Shown here: positions 46,840 to 55,805 of the stretch, piece by piece | Layout: each line of letters begins with the position of its first letter | Position numbering within the stretch: the first letter of the stretch is position 1 | Origin: Lunularia cruciata | Taxonomy: Eukaryota > Streptophyta > Marchantiopsida > Lunulariales > Lunulariaceae | Length of the DNA: 64,000 nt | Assembly (NCBI GenBank): GCA_948567375.1 | Contig: OX419761.1 | Span: forward strand, 27,504,243 to 27,568,242 | Direction: 5' to 3' | Notes under the pieces: generated by a model | Databases searched by the model: none | Told to the model about the DNA's origin: nothing | The model's input: only the letters and a program-made list of their open reading frames with translations | Translations under genes and position numbers: made by a program

Positions 46840-47165
46840 TATGTCAAGTACATCTAGGACATAACCACTATCCTTGAGGAATCTCCGTGAAGGGAGGAGT
46901 CATACATGCCATATACCATCCTCTCAAACAACTATCACACACTAACATAGTAGTAGCTCCACTAAAAGAGCCACATAACATACACCTCAAAGCCTGCACG
47001 TACAAGAGCCAAGCTTGGATCCAGAGTACCATCAATGTTTGGGAGGTGGCATGGTGCACAATTGCACACATGATCCTTCCAAACAACACCATCACATCCT
47101 TCTAACACAAGGACTCCAGATGGCAAAACCTCACGCACTTTCAAGATAGTATGGCTTGCCAAAAC
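46840..47165 (-). other. PHD-finger-like tail of D
   Basis: After the integrase, separate minus-strand frames give KDHVCNCAPCHLPNIDG and, just downstream, CMLCGSFSGATTMLVCDSC followed by GWYMAC and TPPFTEIPQG, then WLCPRC. The spacing of the Cys pairs, the aromatic residue before the third pair and the LTPPL..IP-like stretch are typical of a PHD finger, a reader of histone tails. In chromoviruses this position is often held by a chromodomain that guides integration. A chromatin-targeting role here is inference. The region is decayed. Confidence 0.65.
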
Positions 47166-48005
47166 AGCAAGTGTCGTCGATGCTGTCTACTATAGATATA
47201 CATAGTCACTTGGATGAAATTAACGGATCAAGGTCTATAACCTCCTCCTCAAATGGTAGCATAGCGTAAAGTATCTCTATGTTGAGTAATCACCAAGTTC
47301 TCAAAGGCCATCGGCCTCAATCTCCAAAAGATCTCTACCCGTTGAGAACATGCACTCATCCATACATCTAGGTCATCTAAGTCCAAAACTATAGTAGCAT
47401 CTAGATGAATGGTTGTAGGTAAATCTGATCTTGTCCATATAGAGTAGGAAATAAGGAGAGAAGGATGCTAAGGAGGCTTGCCGGCTGAACCGATAGCCCA
47501 TGGCCAACCAAGGTAACTAGAGATCCCAATCTCCCAAGTGGCCTCTCTGCAAACCATACTTTTGCAATCCTTTCTTCATTGTCTGAACCACTCTCTGCTA
47601 AACCATCTACCTCAGGGTGATCTCGAGAGGTAGTACGGTGATCAATCAAAGCCTTGTCACACAAGACCTGAAACTCCCCCAAGAACTTTGTACCATGATC
47701 AATCAAAACCTCAATTGGTGCACCAAAATGACTAAGAACTTGATCCAAGAACAAGTAAGTTGTCCCTTCACTAGACTTGTCAGAAAGTGCCACCAACTCA
47801 ATCCACTTGGAGAAGTGCTCCACTATCACCAAAACATACCAATGATGTCTCACAGTCAGCGGTAAAAGTCCAACAAAGTCCAAACTTCAATGGTAACCCA
47901 ATCCCATGATAGGTAATGGGTGTAACTGTGGAGTAGGAGAATTGAATGATGCTCTAACTCGGTCACAAACCACACATCTTGAAACAAACTGTTGTACCTC
48001 GGTCT

Positions 48006-48683
48006 GTAACACCCATTTGTGCATGTGTGTGGTATTGTGATATTTAGCTTGGTATTACAAGTACTTAAGAGATATTATTTATATAGAGATAAAGGATGGT
48101 TCTATATTAGTCATGGTTAGCTAAAGTTAGTCATAGCTAAGATAGATGGGACCTTACTTTAGAGGAAGTAGAAAAGATGAGCACCACTATTTTGGATTTT
48201 AGTGTGTTGACTTGGTATTATTCCTAGGTGTTTGGCTTTGGGGAAAGAGTTGAGAACTCTTGGGCCCGCAAGCCTTTTTGTTTTGGATTCTTCTTTAGTC
48301 CAAGGATAGCCCATGTGAAGGAATCCTTGCTTTAGTGGTTGGGTCAAGATAAGGGGAATATGCCCATGTGAATGGATATTCCTTTCTACTTTTTGACTTT
48401 ACTTGACTTTTAGTCTAGTAACTTGAGTTACTACGGTAATTAGTAACTTTGGTACGTAACTATTTCACAAGTATATAAACAAGGAGTGAGGAGGTACTCA
48501 TCATCCTTTCATTTGCAACTATCTCTCTCTCATTGAGTTCTCTAGTGAGCAATGTCTTGAGTCTTGGAGTGTTAGCCTTGGAGGAGTATGATGGAGTTGG
48601 GGTTCCTTGCCTTCTTAGTCCATGGTGCGCTACCATAATAGCCATCAGAGGTTCATCCTGAGTGAGAGACAGGCCGGCTCACA
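48006..48683 (+). repeat. 5' LTR of A1
   Basis: The repeat starts GTAACACCC (or TGTAACACCC if the shared T is counted) and ends CCGGCTCACA. A TATA box, TATATAAA, lies at 48472-48479, giving a U3 of roughly 490 bp. The same LTR exists as 55128-55805 and, diverged, in A2 and A3. Confidence 0.95.
48472..48479 (+). promoter_or_regulatory. TATA box in the A1 LTR
   Basis: TATATAAA sits about two thirds into the LTR and is followed by a pyrimidine-rich stretch (CTCATCATCC) where transcription may begin. A solo LTR of the same family (A3) keeps TATATAAAC at the matching place. Confidence 0.6.
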
Positions 48684-48687
48684 TTTT

Positions 48688-48704
48688 TGGTTCCGTTGCC
48701 GGGA
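48688..48704 (+). other. Primer binding site of A1
   Basis: TGGTTCCGTTGCCGGGA, four bases after the LTR, matches the complement of plant tRNA-Asp (TGGCGCCGTTGCCGGGGA) except for two central bases and the far end. The Asp primer is typical of Athila/Tat-type gypsy elements. Confidence 0.7.
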
Positions 48705-49519
48705 CCTCTCTAGAAGGCAAGATAATGTTCCGCGTCCAATTCTACATTAGGCAGAAGGAGGCTATGAGAGCTCACTTGGAGAGAACATTAGGAGAGGAGA
48801 GGGCTGAACTTATGTTAGAGAACCAAGATCCATTTGTATACCCTGTAGTTCATTATGATGTCTTTGAGGTGATTTTGTACATCTTGTACACATGAGAGGA
48901 ATTGGAGAGATTGTGTGAGGTGGATTGCAGATTTTGGGGATTAAGGTGATTTTGGGCAAAATCTCAAGTTTGAGATCTGGACTTGAGATTTCTACACATG
49001 ATAGCTTGGGTTATCTTTCAGTTAGCACACTTAAAATTATTGAGAGAGCTTCTATGCGCACTGGGCTAGAATTTTTGAAAGTTGATAGGGTAAAGTGCTC
49101 CCGCAACTGCATGCTCTCTGGAAAATTGTACAGAGTCTGCCATTTCTTCAATGTTTAGTGAATTGTCCTGAAAATTTCCAAGAAAATTTAGTGCATTGTA
49201 TCCTACCTGGTGCCACAAAAATTGGAGAGAGATCATTTTTGCGCAGTGCGTTATGAGTTTTTGAAGTGAGGGGGGTGGTTTTCAGACCAAATCTGAAATA
49301 TGAGTGCTGAATAGAAAGGTGTCTAGGCCAAATGGCTCGATGAAAAGATCTAAAATTTTGCAGGGAGGGACGCCCTAGAGTTGTGATCAAGTGTGGAAAA
49401 TTTCAGAGGACTGTGACATATTCGTTGGGAGATTTGAGTGACATTGTGAGGAAGGGTCAATTCTGCAGAGTGGAGATCTCATGCATGAGAAGTTTGAGAT
49501 CAACAAAAAGCATGTTTGA

Positions 49520-50017
49520 GTGTTTAGATTCATCTTTGGGAACATGGAGGGTCATCAAGAGTGGAAATTGAGATTATGCAAGGTTCCCCAAGGGTTTGAG
49601 GTGATTGTAGGGGTGGATTTGAGGAAAAGAGAGTTTACAATAGAATTTGAAGAGAGTGTTGAGAGGATCCAAAAACCTACACCACTTGGAGGAAAGAGTG
49701 AGTCTAAGTGCTTTCTATGTGGAGAGAAGGGACATAAGGCAAGTTCATGTCCATTAACCTTTGAGAGCAAGAGATTGAGGGAAAGGAGAGGCTTACTTGA
49801 CTTGGGTTTGCATGTTGGACCTTCTTCACCAAGATTGGGAGGGAGAAGATCTAAGACCAAGGAGTTGTGTGAGGTTTGTGGAGTTGAAGGACTTCCAAAA
49901 GGACATGAGTGTAGTGGAGTAAAAGCACTTTTGGAAACTTTGGTGAAGGATCTTGGAGAGAGTCTTAGTACAGCTATAGAAATACTACCACCTTCATCAG
50001 CTAGTTCTCAAGATTAG
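49520..50017 (+). CDS. Leader-region zinc-knuckle frame of A1 (ORF ahead of gag-pol)
   Basis: The frame has 165 residues. It carries the CCHC knuckle CFLCGEKGHKASSC at about residues 64-77 and a second Cys/His cluster, CEVCGVEGLPKGHEC, near 115-129. The N-terminal part (KVPQGFEVIVGVDLRKREF) is matched in A2. It lies about 230 bp before gag-pol. Protein-like similarity to A2 also exists just upstream in the leader, so the true product may be longer. Ogre-type gypsy elements are known to have an ORF1 of unknown function ahead of gag; whether this is related is open. RNA binding is the natural guess. Confidence 0.65.
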   Translation: MFRFIFGNMEGHQEWKLRLCKVPQGFEVIVGVDLRKREFTIEFEESVERIQKPTPLGGKSESKCFLCGEKGHKASSCPLTFESKRLRERRGLLDLGLHVGPSSPRLGGRRSKTKELCEVCGVEGLPKGHECSGVKALLETLVKDLGESLSTAIEILPPSSASSQD

Positions 50018-50251
50018 TGATGGAGATAATCTTTCAACTTATGGATAAACTATCCATGAGAGTTAGATTAATATGCACTCTAGGATTTGATGTTGCTATA
50101 GAAATCTTGGAGCAACCTGAAACTTTTGTGTTCCCTAGAGTGGATTATTCTCAGATGGTGTTAGTCATGTATATACTCTATTAGTAATAGAGTGAGAGAA
50201 AAGAAAAGAGAAAAAAAAATTAAGAGAAAAGAAAGATAGTGAGGGGTTAAG

Positions 50252-53200
50252 ATGGGGAAACTTCCGGTTTTCTTTGGCAAGGATGGAGAAGATGTGGAGG
50301 CCTTTGTGAGAGACTTCAAGAGAGCTTGCATAGGAAACAATGAGAGGAGGAAGAATGAGTGGGCCTCATTATTACCAGATTTCTTTGAGGATGCAGCACT
50401 TACATGGTATGAGTCAGAATACCAAAAGAGAGAGAGGAGAGAGGGGGAAGAGGAGTCTTGGGAGACTTTGACTTCAGCACTCATTGAGAACTTTCTTCCT
50501 GATGAGAGTTATGAGAGATTGATGAGTGAGGTCACATTTCTCAAGCAAGGAGATGGAGAGAAAGTGAGGGTCTATGTGGAAAGAGTGGAAAAGTTGGAGT
50601 CCAGATTTCGCATAGTGTTGAGGAAGGGTGGGGATGATGTGGAGACTACAATGATTGGCATAGGGGCCATGCTCACCAAGAATTTTGTGGGAGGATTGAG
50701 ACCACAAATTAGAAGCAAGGTGAGATATGAGAAACCTTCTTCCAAGGTTGAAGCTATCAAGATCGCAATTCGTATGGAGGAGAGTTTGGAAGGGGATGAG
50801 AGTGATTTGGTGGTGAAGGAGGTTGTGCATCCTCCTCAAGGCTACAAGTATGGTGGAACTTCTGATACTTTGGTGACAAGGGTTGCACCACAAGTAGTAG
50901 TTGCTCCAATTCTTGCACCTCCACCAAAAGATCCACTCCAAACCATCACAGAACAACTTGCGGATCTCAAGATCAATGTGGTGCAACTATGGGAGAAGAG
51001 AGAGGTGGATCAGAATGTAGGGAGAGGACCTAGGAGTTATGGAAACTATCCATATAGAGGAGGCCAACCAGCCAACAATTTCAATGATAGAAATTGTTTT
51101 GGTTGTGGAGGAAGAGGCCATATCCAAAGGAATTGCCCAAATTCCACTTACCATGGAGGGAGGGGTTATGAGGGAGCCAATAGAGGGAAAGAGGGAGGTA
51201 GTGAAACCCAAGTGGCTCCTAATCCCAACAAAGGTAAGGGGATAGCATCCATAGATGTGGTTGAGAGCAAGTATGAGAAGGGGGAGTGCTCAAACTCCAA
51301 GGGTCTTAATTTGGAGCTTTTGGCACAAGAGAAGAAGAGAGCTCGTTTTGCAGAGGATGTTCACTCTTCTCAAGGATTTACTTCAAGCAAGGATACTCCT
51401 ATGTCTACTAGGAGCACTTGCACCTCAACACCATCAACAACAAAGACTCCAAGGAAGAAGTTGGGGATGGAGGACTTCTTGATCTCAAAGCAACAATGGA
51501 ACTACAATGTGTTGGAGGATGTTGGTAGTCACAAGGCTAACATCACAGTGGGCCAATTAATTGCTTTGAACCCTACCTTGAGAAAGGAGCTTAGAGGTGG
51601 TTTGAGTTCTACAAGGAGCAAAAAGAAGAAGAAGGCAAAAGTTCCAGTATCAATGGGGGTGGTGGATGCCAAGCCAGCGCCATGGGAAGCTTGTGAATAT
51701 GCCTCCAAGATTGATGTGAGAGTGAATGGTCACAACATCAAGGATGCATTGGTTGATGGAGGATCAGCAGTGAATGCCATGTCAGAAAGGTTGATGAAGA
51801 AGTTGGGTATGATACCCTCAAGAGCTTCAACATTTGTGGTGAGCATGGCAAACAAGCAACAAGTTCGACCAGTAGGAGTGATGGATAAGGTGGTAGTTTC
51901 AGTTATGGGAGTTCAAAATCTCATGACTTTCCAAGTCTTGAAGGATTCAAGCTATGACTTACTTCTTGGGAGGCCATGGTTGAGAGCAGCACGCACAACT
52001 GATCGATGGCACAAAGGGTACTTAAGGATTGGGCCATCAAACCATAGAGTCACTGTTCCTGTGACTAACACCACCAACACCTCACATTCAGATACCCCAT
52101 CTTCTGATTATTGGGAATCTGATTCTGAAGGAGGAGCTTCAGGTGTGGACACAAGCATGGAAGAGGAGACTTCCACGGAGGAGGATGAATCTGAATCTGA
52201 TTCAGATGTGTATCCTTTGTGTGCTATGGATTTTGCACCTAAGCCAGAGGTTTTGAAGGACCCAGATAAATCACCATTGACACTTGAGGAGGTAGAGAGA
52301 AGGTTATCTACCCTCAAGTATGGCCCAAATGTTACCAAGGAGGAGAAGGTGAGATTTGAGGAGATTTTCCGCAAGTTCATCCATGTGTTTGCTTTTAGTT
52401 ACAAGGATTTGAAGGAAGTCACCTTGGAGGAGCACAAGATAGAGGTGGAGTCACATGCAAGACCAATCCGCCAAAAGCAACGTCGCATTAGCCCACCAAT
52501 ATCTTTGGTTGTGAAGGAGGAGATTGATAAGCTCAAGGAGGCTGGATTTATCTTTGAGGTGGAGAATTCAGAATGGGTGTCTCCAATTGTCATTGTGAAG
52601 AAAAAGAATGGCAAGCTTCGGGTATGTGTGGATTACAAGAAGCTCAATGCTGTTACCAAGAAGGACTACTACCCATTGCCATTCATTGATGAGATCTTGG
52701 AGGAGGTTGCAGGTCATGAGAGGTACAGTTTTGGAGATGGTTATAGTGGATATAACCAAATCAAGATTGCACCAGAGCATCAACAACTCACCACATTCAC
52801 CACACCTTGGGGAACTTACGCTTTCAAGGTCATGCCTTTTGGGCTTTGCAATGCTCCAGCCACATTCCAACGGTTCATGAACAAGGTATTTAAACCTTTC
52901 ATTGGGAAATTTGTGAGAGATTTCATTGATGACTTTTGTGTCTATGGGAGCAAGGAGGAGCACTTTGAGCACCTAATCAAAGTCTTGCAACGCTTGGATG
53001 AGGCAAATGCATCACTCAACCCAGAGAAGTGCATTTTTGGATGTGAAGAAGGTCTACTTTTGGGGCACATCATCTCCAAGGATGGAATAGCAGTTGATCC
53101 TGAGAAGGTGAGGAAAATCTCAGACCTTCCATTCCCTTCAAGCTTGACAAAGTTACACCAATTCTTGGGAATGGTTGGGTACTATAGGAGGTTCATCTTC

Positions 53201-55078
53201 TCATTTTCCAACAAGGCTTATGCATTGACCATCTACATGAAGAAGGGTGTAGATTACATGGTGATTTTGGAAGACAAGGAGGCTCTCAAAGCTTTTGAGG
53301 AGCTCAAGCAATCCCTTGTTGTAGCTCCAATTCTTGCTAAACCTGATTGGAGTAAGCCTTTCATCCTCTACACTGATGCTTCTAATGTAGCTATAGGATG
53401 CACTCTTAGTCAATTAGACCAAGATGGGCATGATCATCCAATAGCTTATGCTAGTAGGCAGATGGTTTCAGCAGAGAAGAACTACTCTGTCACAGAGAGA
53501 GAAGGGTTGGCAGTGATCTTTGGTCTCAAGAAGTTTAGACACTACTTGATTGGAGGGAAAGCCACAATTGTCACGGATCACAAGGCTTTGAAGTACATCT
53601 TCAACAAGCCTAATGTTGAAGGGAGACTAGCAAGGTGGATGATACTCTTGTCTGAGTATGACTACACAATTGAGAATAGGCCAGGAAAGAAACATGCAAA
53701 TGCTGATTTGTTATCTAGAGCCTATGATCATGATGGAGATGAGCCAGTAGATGATTCCTTCCCGGATGAGGAGCTCATGACAATCTCAGTCACTCAAGAG
53801 ATTCCAATGGAGTACAAGGAGATTGTGGATTTTGTGACAAGAGGTAACTATCCAGAAGGGATGCATGCTAGGGAGAGGAAGGCCCTTGCAGCAAGATCTA
53901 GACCTTACACAATGGTGGAGGATATTCTTTTTCACCAAGGAGCAGATGGTCTACTTCGAAGAGCAGTGGGTAAGGAAGAGTCTATCCTACTCATAAAGGA
54001 GTTTCATGAAGGTTTAGTATGTGGAGGACACTTTGCAGGAAAGGTGACTGCTTTCAAGATTCTAGATGCAGGTTACCATTGGAGAGGGATTTTCAAGGAT
54101 TGTCTTGATTATTGCAAAACTTGTCATGTTTGTCAAGCTTTTGCTAGAAAGTCTACATCCACTCCACCACTTAGATCAATTCCATTGCTAGGACCTTTTG
54201 AGAAGTGGGGAATTGATTTTGTAGGACCTCTCAATAGAACCCCAAGGAACAATCGGTACATTGTGGTAGTTACTGATTACCTTACCAAGTGGGTTGAGGC
54301 TAGACCATTGAGGGACAAGAATGAAGATGAAGTGGGTAGATTTCTTTATGAACGCATTATCACTAGGTTTGGATGCCCTTTGGAGTTGGTTTCTAATAGA
54401 GGAGGAGAGTTTACAGGAAGCATTACTACAGCCATGCTACGACATTTCTCTATCACACATAGAGTAACTACATCCTATAAGCCAAATTCCAATGGCTTGG
54501 CAGAGAGAACCAATCAGACCTTGTGCATGATGTTGGCCAAAGATGCAGAAATGGAGGGGGCTAAACATCATTGGGACAAGAGGATTCATGCAGTTTTGTG
54601 GGAGTATAGGACAACCATGAAGACTTCCACTGGATATTCTCCATTCCAATTGGTGTATGGTATTGAGTCTACCTTACCTATTCACTTTGATCTTCCTACC
54701 TTCCAAAGCATTCATAGGAGATTGAAGAAAGCACAAGGAAGTGATGCAGGGAAGTCAAGGAAGGATCAACTCATGGAGTTGGAAGAGGCAAGAGCAGTTG
54801 CTATGGTTCGAGTGGAGCAAGCCCAAAGGAAACAAAAGGAGAGCTATGACAAGAGGCAAGGCAAGAAGAAGGTGGAGCCTTTCAAAGAAGGTGATTGGGT
54901 AATGTTGTTTGATTCCATTCGATTCAAGAGAGTGCAAAAGAAGTTTTTGCCTAAGTACTTTGGACCTTTCATAGTAGAGAAGGTGTGGGGCAATTACACC
55001 TATGATCTCAAGGAGTTGGGAGGAAGACACTTTGATAGGATTAACCATGATAAGTTGAAGATGTACCATAGAAGGTAG
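50252..55078 (+). CDS. Gag-pol polyprotein of A1
   Basis: One frame of 1608 residues. Gag occupies about 1-300, starting MGKLPVFFGKDGEDVEAFVRDF, with the knuckle CFGCGGRGHIQRNC near 282-295. The protease motif LVDGGSAVNAM is near 500. Reverse transcriptase spans about 760-940 (YPLPFIDEI, FGLCNAPATFQRFMN, FIDDFCVYG). RNase H is near 1035-1155 (LYTDASNVAIG, VTDHKALKYIF). The integrase zinc finger starts near 1252 (CKTCHVC), its core follows (WGIDFVGP), and the C-terminus extends to 1608. I see no chromodomain and no second RNase H. Gag and pol share a frame, so all products must be cut from one polyprotein. The Met at 50252 directly precedes conserved gag sequence. Confidence 0.93.
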   Translation: MGKLPVFFGKDGEDVEAFVRDFKRACIGNNERRKNEWASLLPDFFEDAALTWYESEYQKRERREGEEESWETLTSALIENFLPDESYERLMSEVTFLKQGDGEKVRVYVERVEKLESRFRIVLRKGGDDVETTMIGIGAMLTKNFVGGLRPQIRSKVRYEKPSSKVEAIKIAIRMEESLEGDESDLVVKEVVHPPQGYKYGGTSDTLVTRVAPQVVVAPILAPPPKDPLQTITEQLADLKINVVQLWEKREVDQNVGRGPRSYGNYPYRGGQPANNFNDRNCFGCGGRGHIQRNCPNSTYHGGRGYEGANRGKEGGSETQVAPNPNKGKGIASIDVVESKYEKGECSNSKGLNLELLAQEKKRARFAEDVHSSQGFTSSKDTPMSTRSTCTSTPSTTKTPRKKLGMEDFLISKQQWNYNVLEDVGSHKANITVGQLIALNPTLRKELRGGLSSTRSKKKKKAKVPVSMGVVDAKPAPWEACEYASKIDVRVNGHNIKDALVDGGSAVNAMSERLMKKLGMIPSRASTFVVSMANKQQVRPVGVMDKVVVSVMGVQNLMTFQVLKDSSYDLLLGRPWLRAARTTDRWHKGYLRIGPSNHRVTVPVTNTTNTSHSDTPSSDYWESDSEGGASGVDTSMEEETSTEEDESESDSDVYPLCAMDFAPKPEVLKDPDKSPLTLEEVERRLSTLKYGPNVTKEEKVRFEEIFRKFIHVFAFSYKDLKEVTLEEHKIEVESHARPIRQKQRRISPPISLVVKEEIDKLKEAGFIFEVENSEWVSPIVIVKKKNGKLRVCVDYKKLNAVTKKDYYPLPFIDEILEEVAGHERYSFGDGYSGYNQIKIAPEHQQLTTFTTPWGTYAFKVMPFGLCNAPATFQRFMNKVFKPFIGKFVRDFIDDFCVYGSKEEHFEHLIKVLQRLDEANASLNPEKCIFGCEEGLLLGHIISKDGIAVDPEKVRKISDLPFPSSLTKLHQFLGMVGYYRRFIFSFSNKAYALTIYMKKGVDYMVILEDKEALKAFEELKQSLVVAPILAKPDWSKPFILYTDASNVAIGCTLSQLDQDGHDHPIAYASRQMVSAEKNYSVTEREGLAVIFGLKKFRHYLIGGKATIVTDHKALKYIFNKPNVEGRLARWMILLSEYDYTIENRPGKKHANADLLSRAYDHDGDEPVDDSFPDEELMTISVTQEIPMEYKEIVDFVTRGNYPEGMHARERKALAARSRPYTMVEDILFHQGADGLLRRAVGKEESILLIKEFHEGLVCGGHFAGKVTAFKILDAGYHWRGIFKDCLDYCKTCHVCQAFARKSTSTPPLRSIPLLGPFEKWGIDFVGPLNRTPRNNRYIVVVTDYLTKWVEARPLRDKNEDEVGRFLYERIITRFGCPLELVSNRGGEFTGSITTAMLRHFSITHRVTTSYKPNSNGLAERTNQTLCMMLAKDAEMEGAKHHWDKRIHAVLWEYRTTMKTSTGYSPFQLVYGIESTLPIHFDLPTFQSIHRRLKKAQGSDAGKSRKDQLMELEEARAVAMVRVEQAQRKQKESYDKRQGKKKVEPFKEGDWVMLFDSIRFKRVQKKFLPKYFGPFIVEKVWGNYTYDLKELGGRHFDRINHDKLKMYHRR

Positions 55079-55100
55079 AGAGACCTTCACTTTGAGGACA

Positions 55101-55127
55101 AAGTGAAAACTTAGTCCGGGGGTAAAT
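55101..55127 (+). other. Polypurine-type tract of A1
   Basis: AAGTGAAAACTTAGTCCGGG and GGTAAAT lie directly before the 3' LTR, where plus-strand DNA synthesis is primed in this class of element. Confidence 0.6.
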
Positions 55128-55805
55128 GTAACACCCATTTGTGCATGTGTGTGGTATTGTGATATTTAGCTTGGTATTACAAGTACTTAAGAGATATTAT
55201 TTATATAGAGATAAAGGATGGTTCTATATTAGTCATGGTTAGCTAAAGTTAGTCATAGCTAAGATAGATGGGACCTTACTTTAGAGGAAGTAGAAAAGAT
55301 GAGCACCACTATTTTGGATTTTAGTGTGTTGACTTGGTATTATTCCTAGGTGTTTGGCTTTGGGGAAAGAGTTGAGAACTCTTGGGCCCGCAAGCCTTTT
55401 TGTTTTGGATTCTTCTTTAGTCCAAGGATAGCCCATGTGAAGGAATCCTTGCTTTAGTGGTTGGGTCAAGATAAGGGGAATATGCCCATGTGAATGGATA
55501 TTCCTTTCTACTTTTTGACTTTACTTGACTTTTAGTCTAGTAACTTGAGTTACTACGGTAATTAGTAACTTTGGTACGTAACTATTTCACAAGTATATAA
55601 ACAAGGAGTGAGGAGGTACTCATCATCCTTTCATTTGCAACTATCTCTCTCTCATTGAGTTCTCTAGTGAGCAATGTCTTGAGTCTTGGAGTGTTAGCCT
55701 TGGAGGAGTATGATGGAGTTGGGGTTCCTTGCCTTCTTAGTCCATGGTGCGCTACCATAATAGCCATCAGAGGTTCATCCTGAGTGAGAGACAGGCCGGC
55801 TCACA
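55128..55805 (+). repeat. 3' LTR of A1
   Basis: By eye it is identical to 48006-48683, with the same 678-bp length. It is followed by the target duplication GGTCT. The TATA box corresponds to 55594-55601. Confidence 0.95.

Larger units (their letters stand above)
48006..55805 (+). mobile_element. A1: young Ty3/gypsy retrotransposon that looks whole or nearly so
   Basis: Two LTRs of 678 bp appear identical along their full length, and the 5-bp target GGTCT is duplicated at 48001-48005 and 55806-55810. Behind the 5' LTR comes TTTTTGGTTCCGTTGCCGGG, close to the complement of plant tRNA-Asp, as used by Athila/Tat-type elements. A leader of about 1.5 kb carries an extra zinc-knuckle frame. Then comes one long gag-pol frame (50252-55078), a purine-rich tract (GTCCGGGGGTAAAT) and the 3' LTR. 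It is inserted in the integrase region of the older element D, on the opposite strand. Identical LTRs mean a very recent insertion. Confidence 0.93.

Noticed and set aside
50161-55138. Minus-strand frames across the A1 gag-pol region
   Set aside because: They are shadows of the long plus-strand polyprotein frame.
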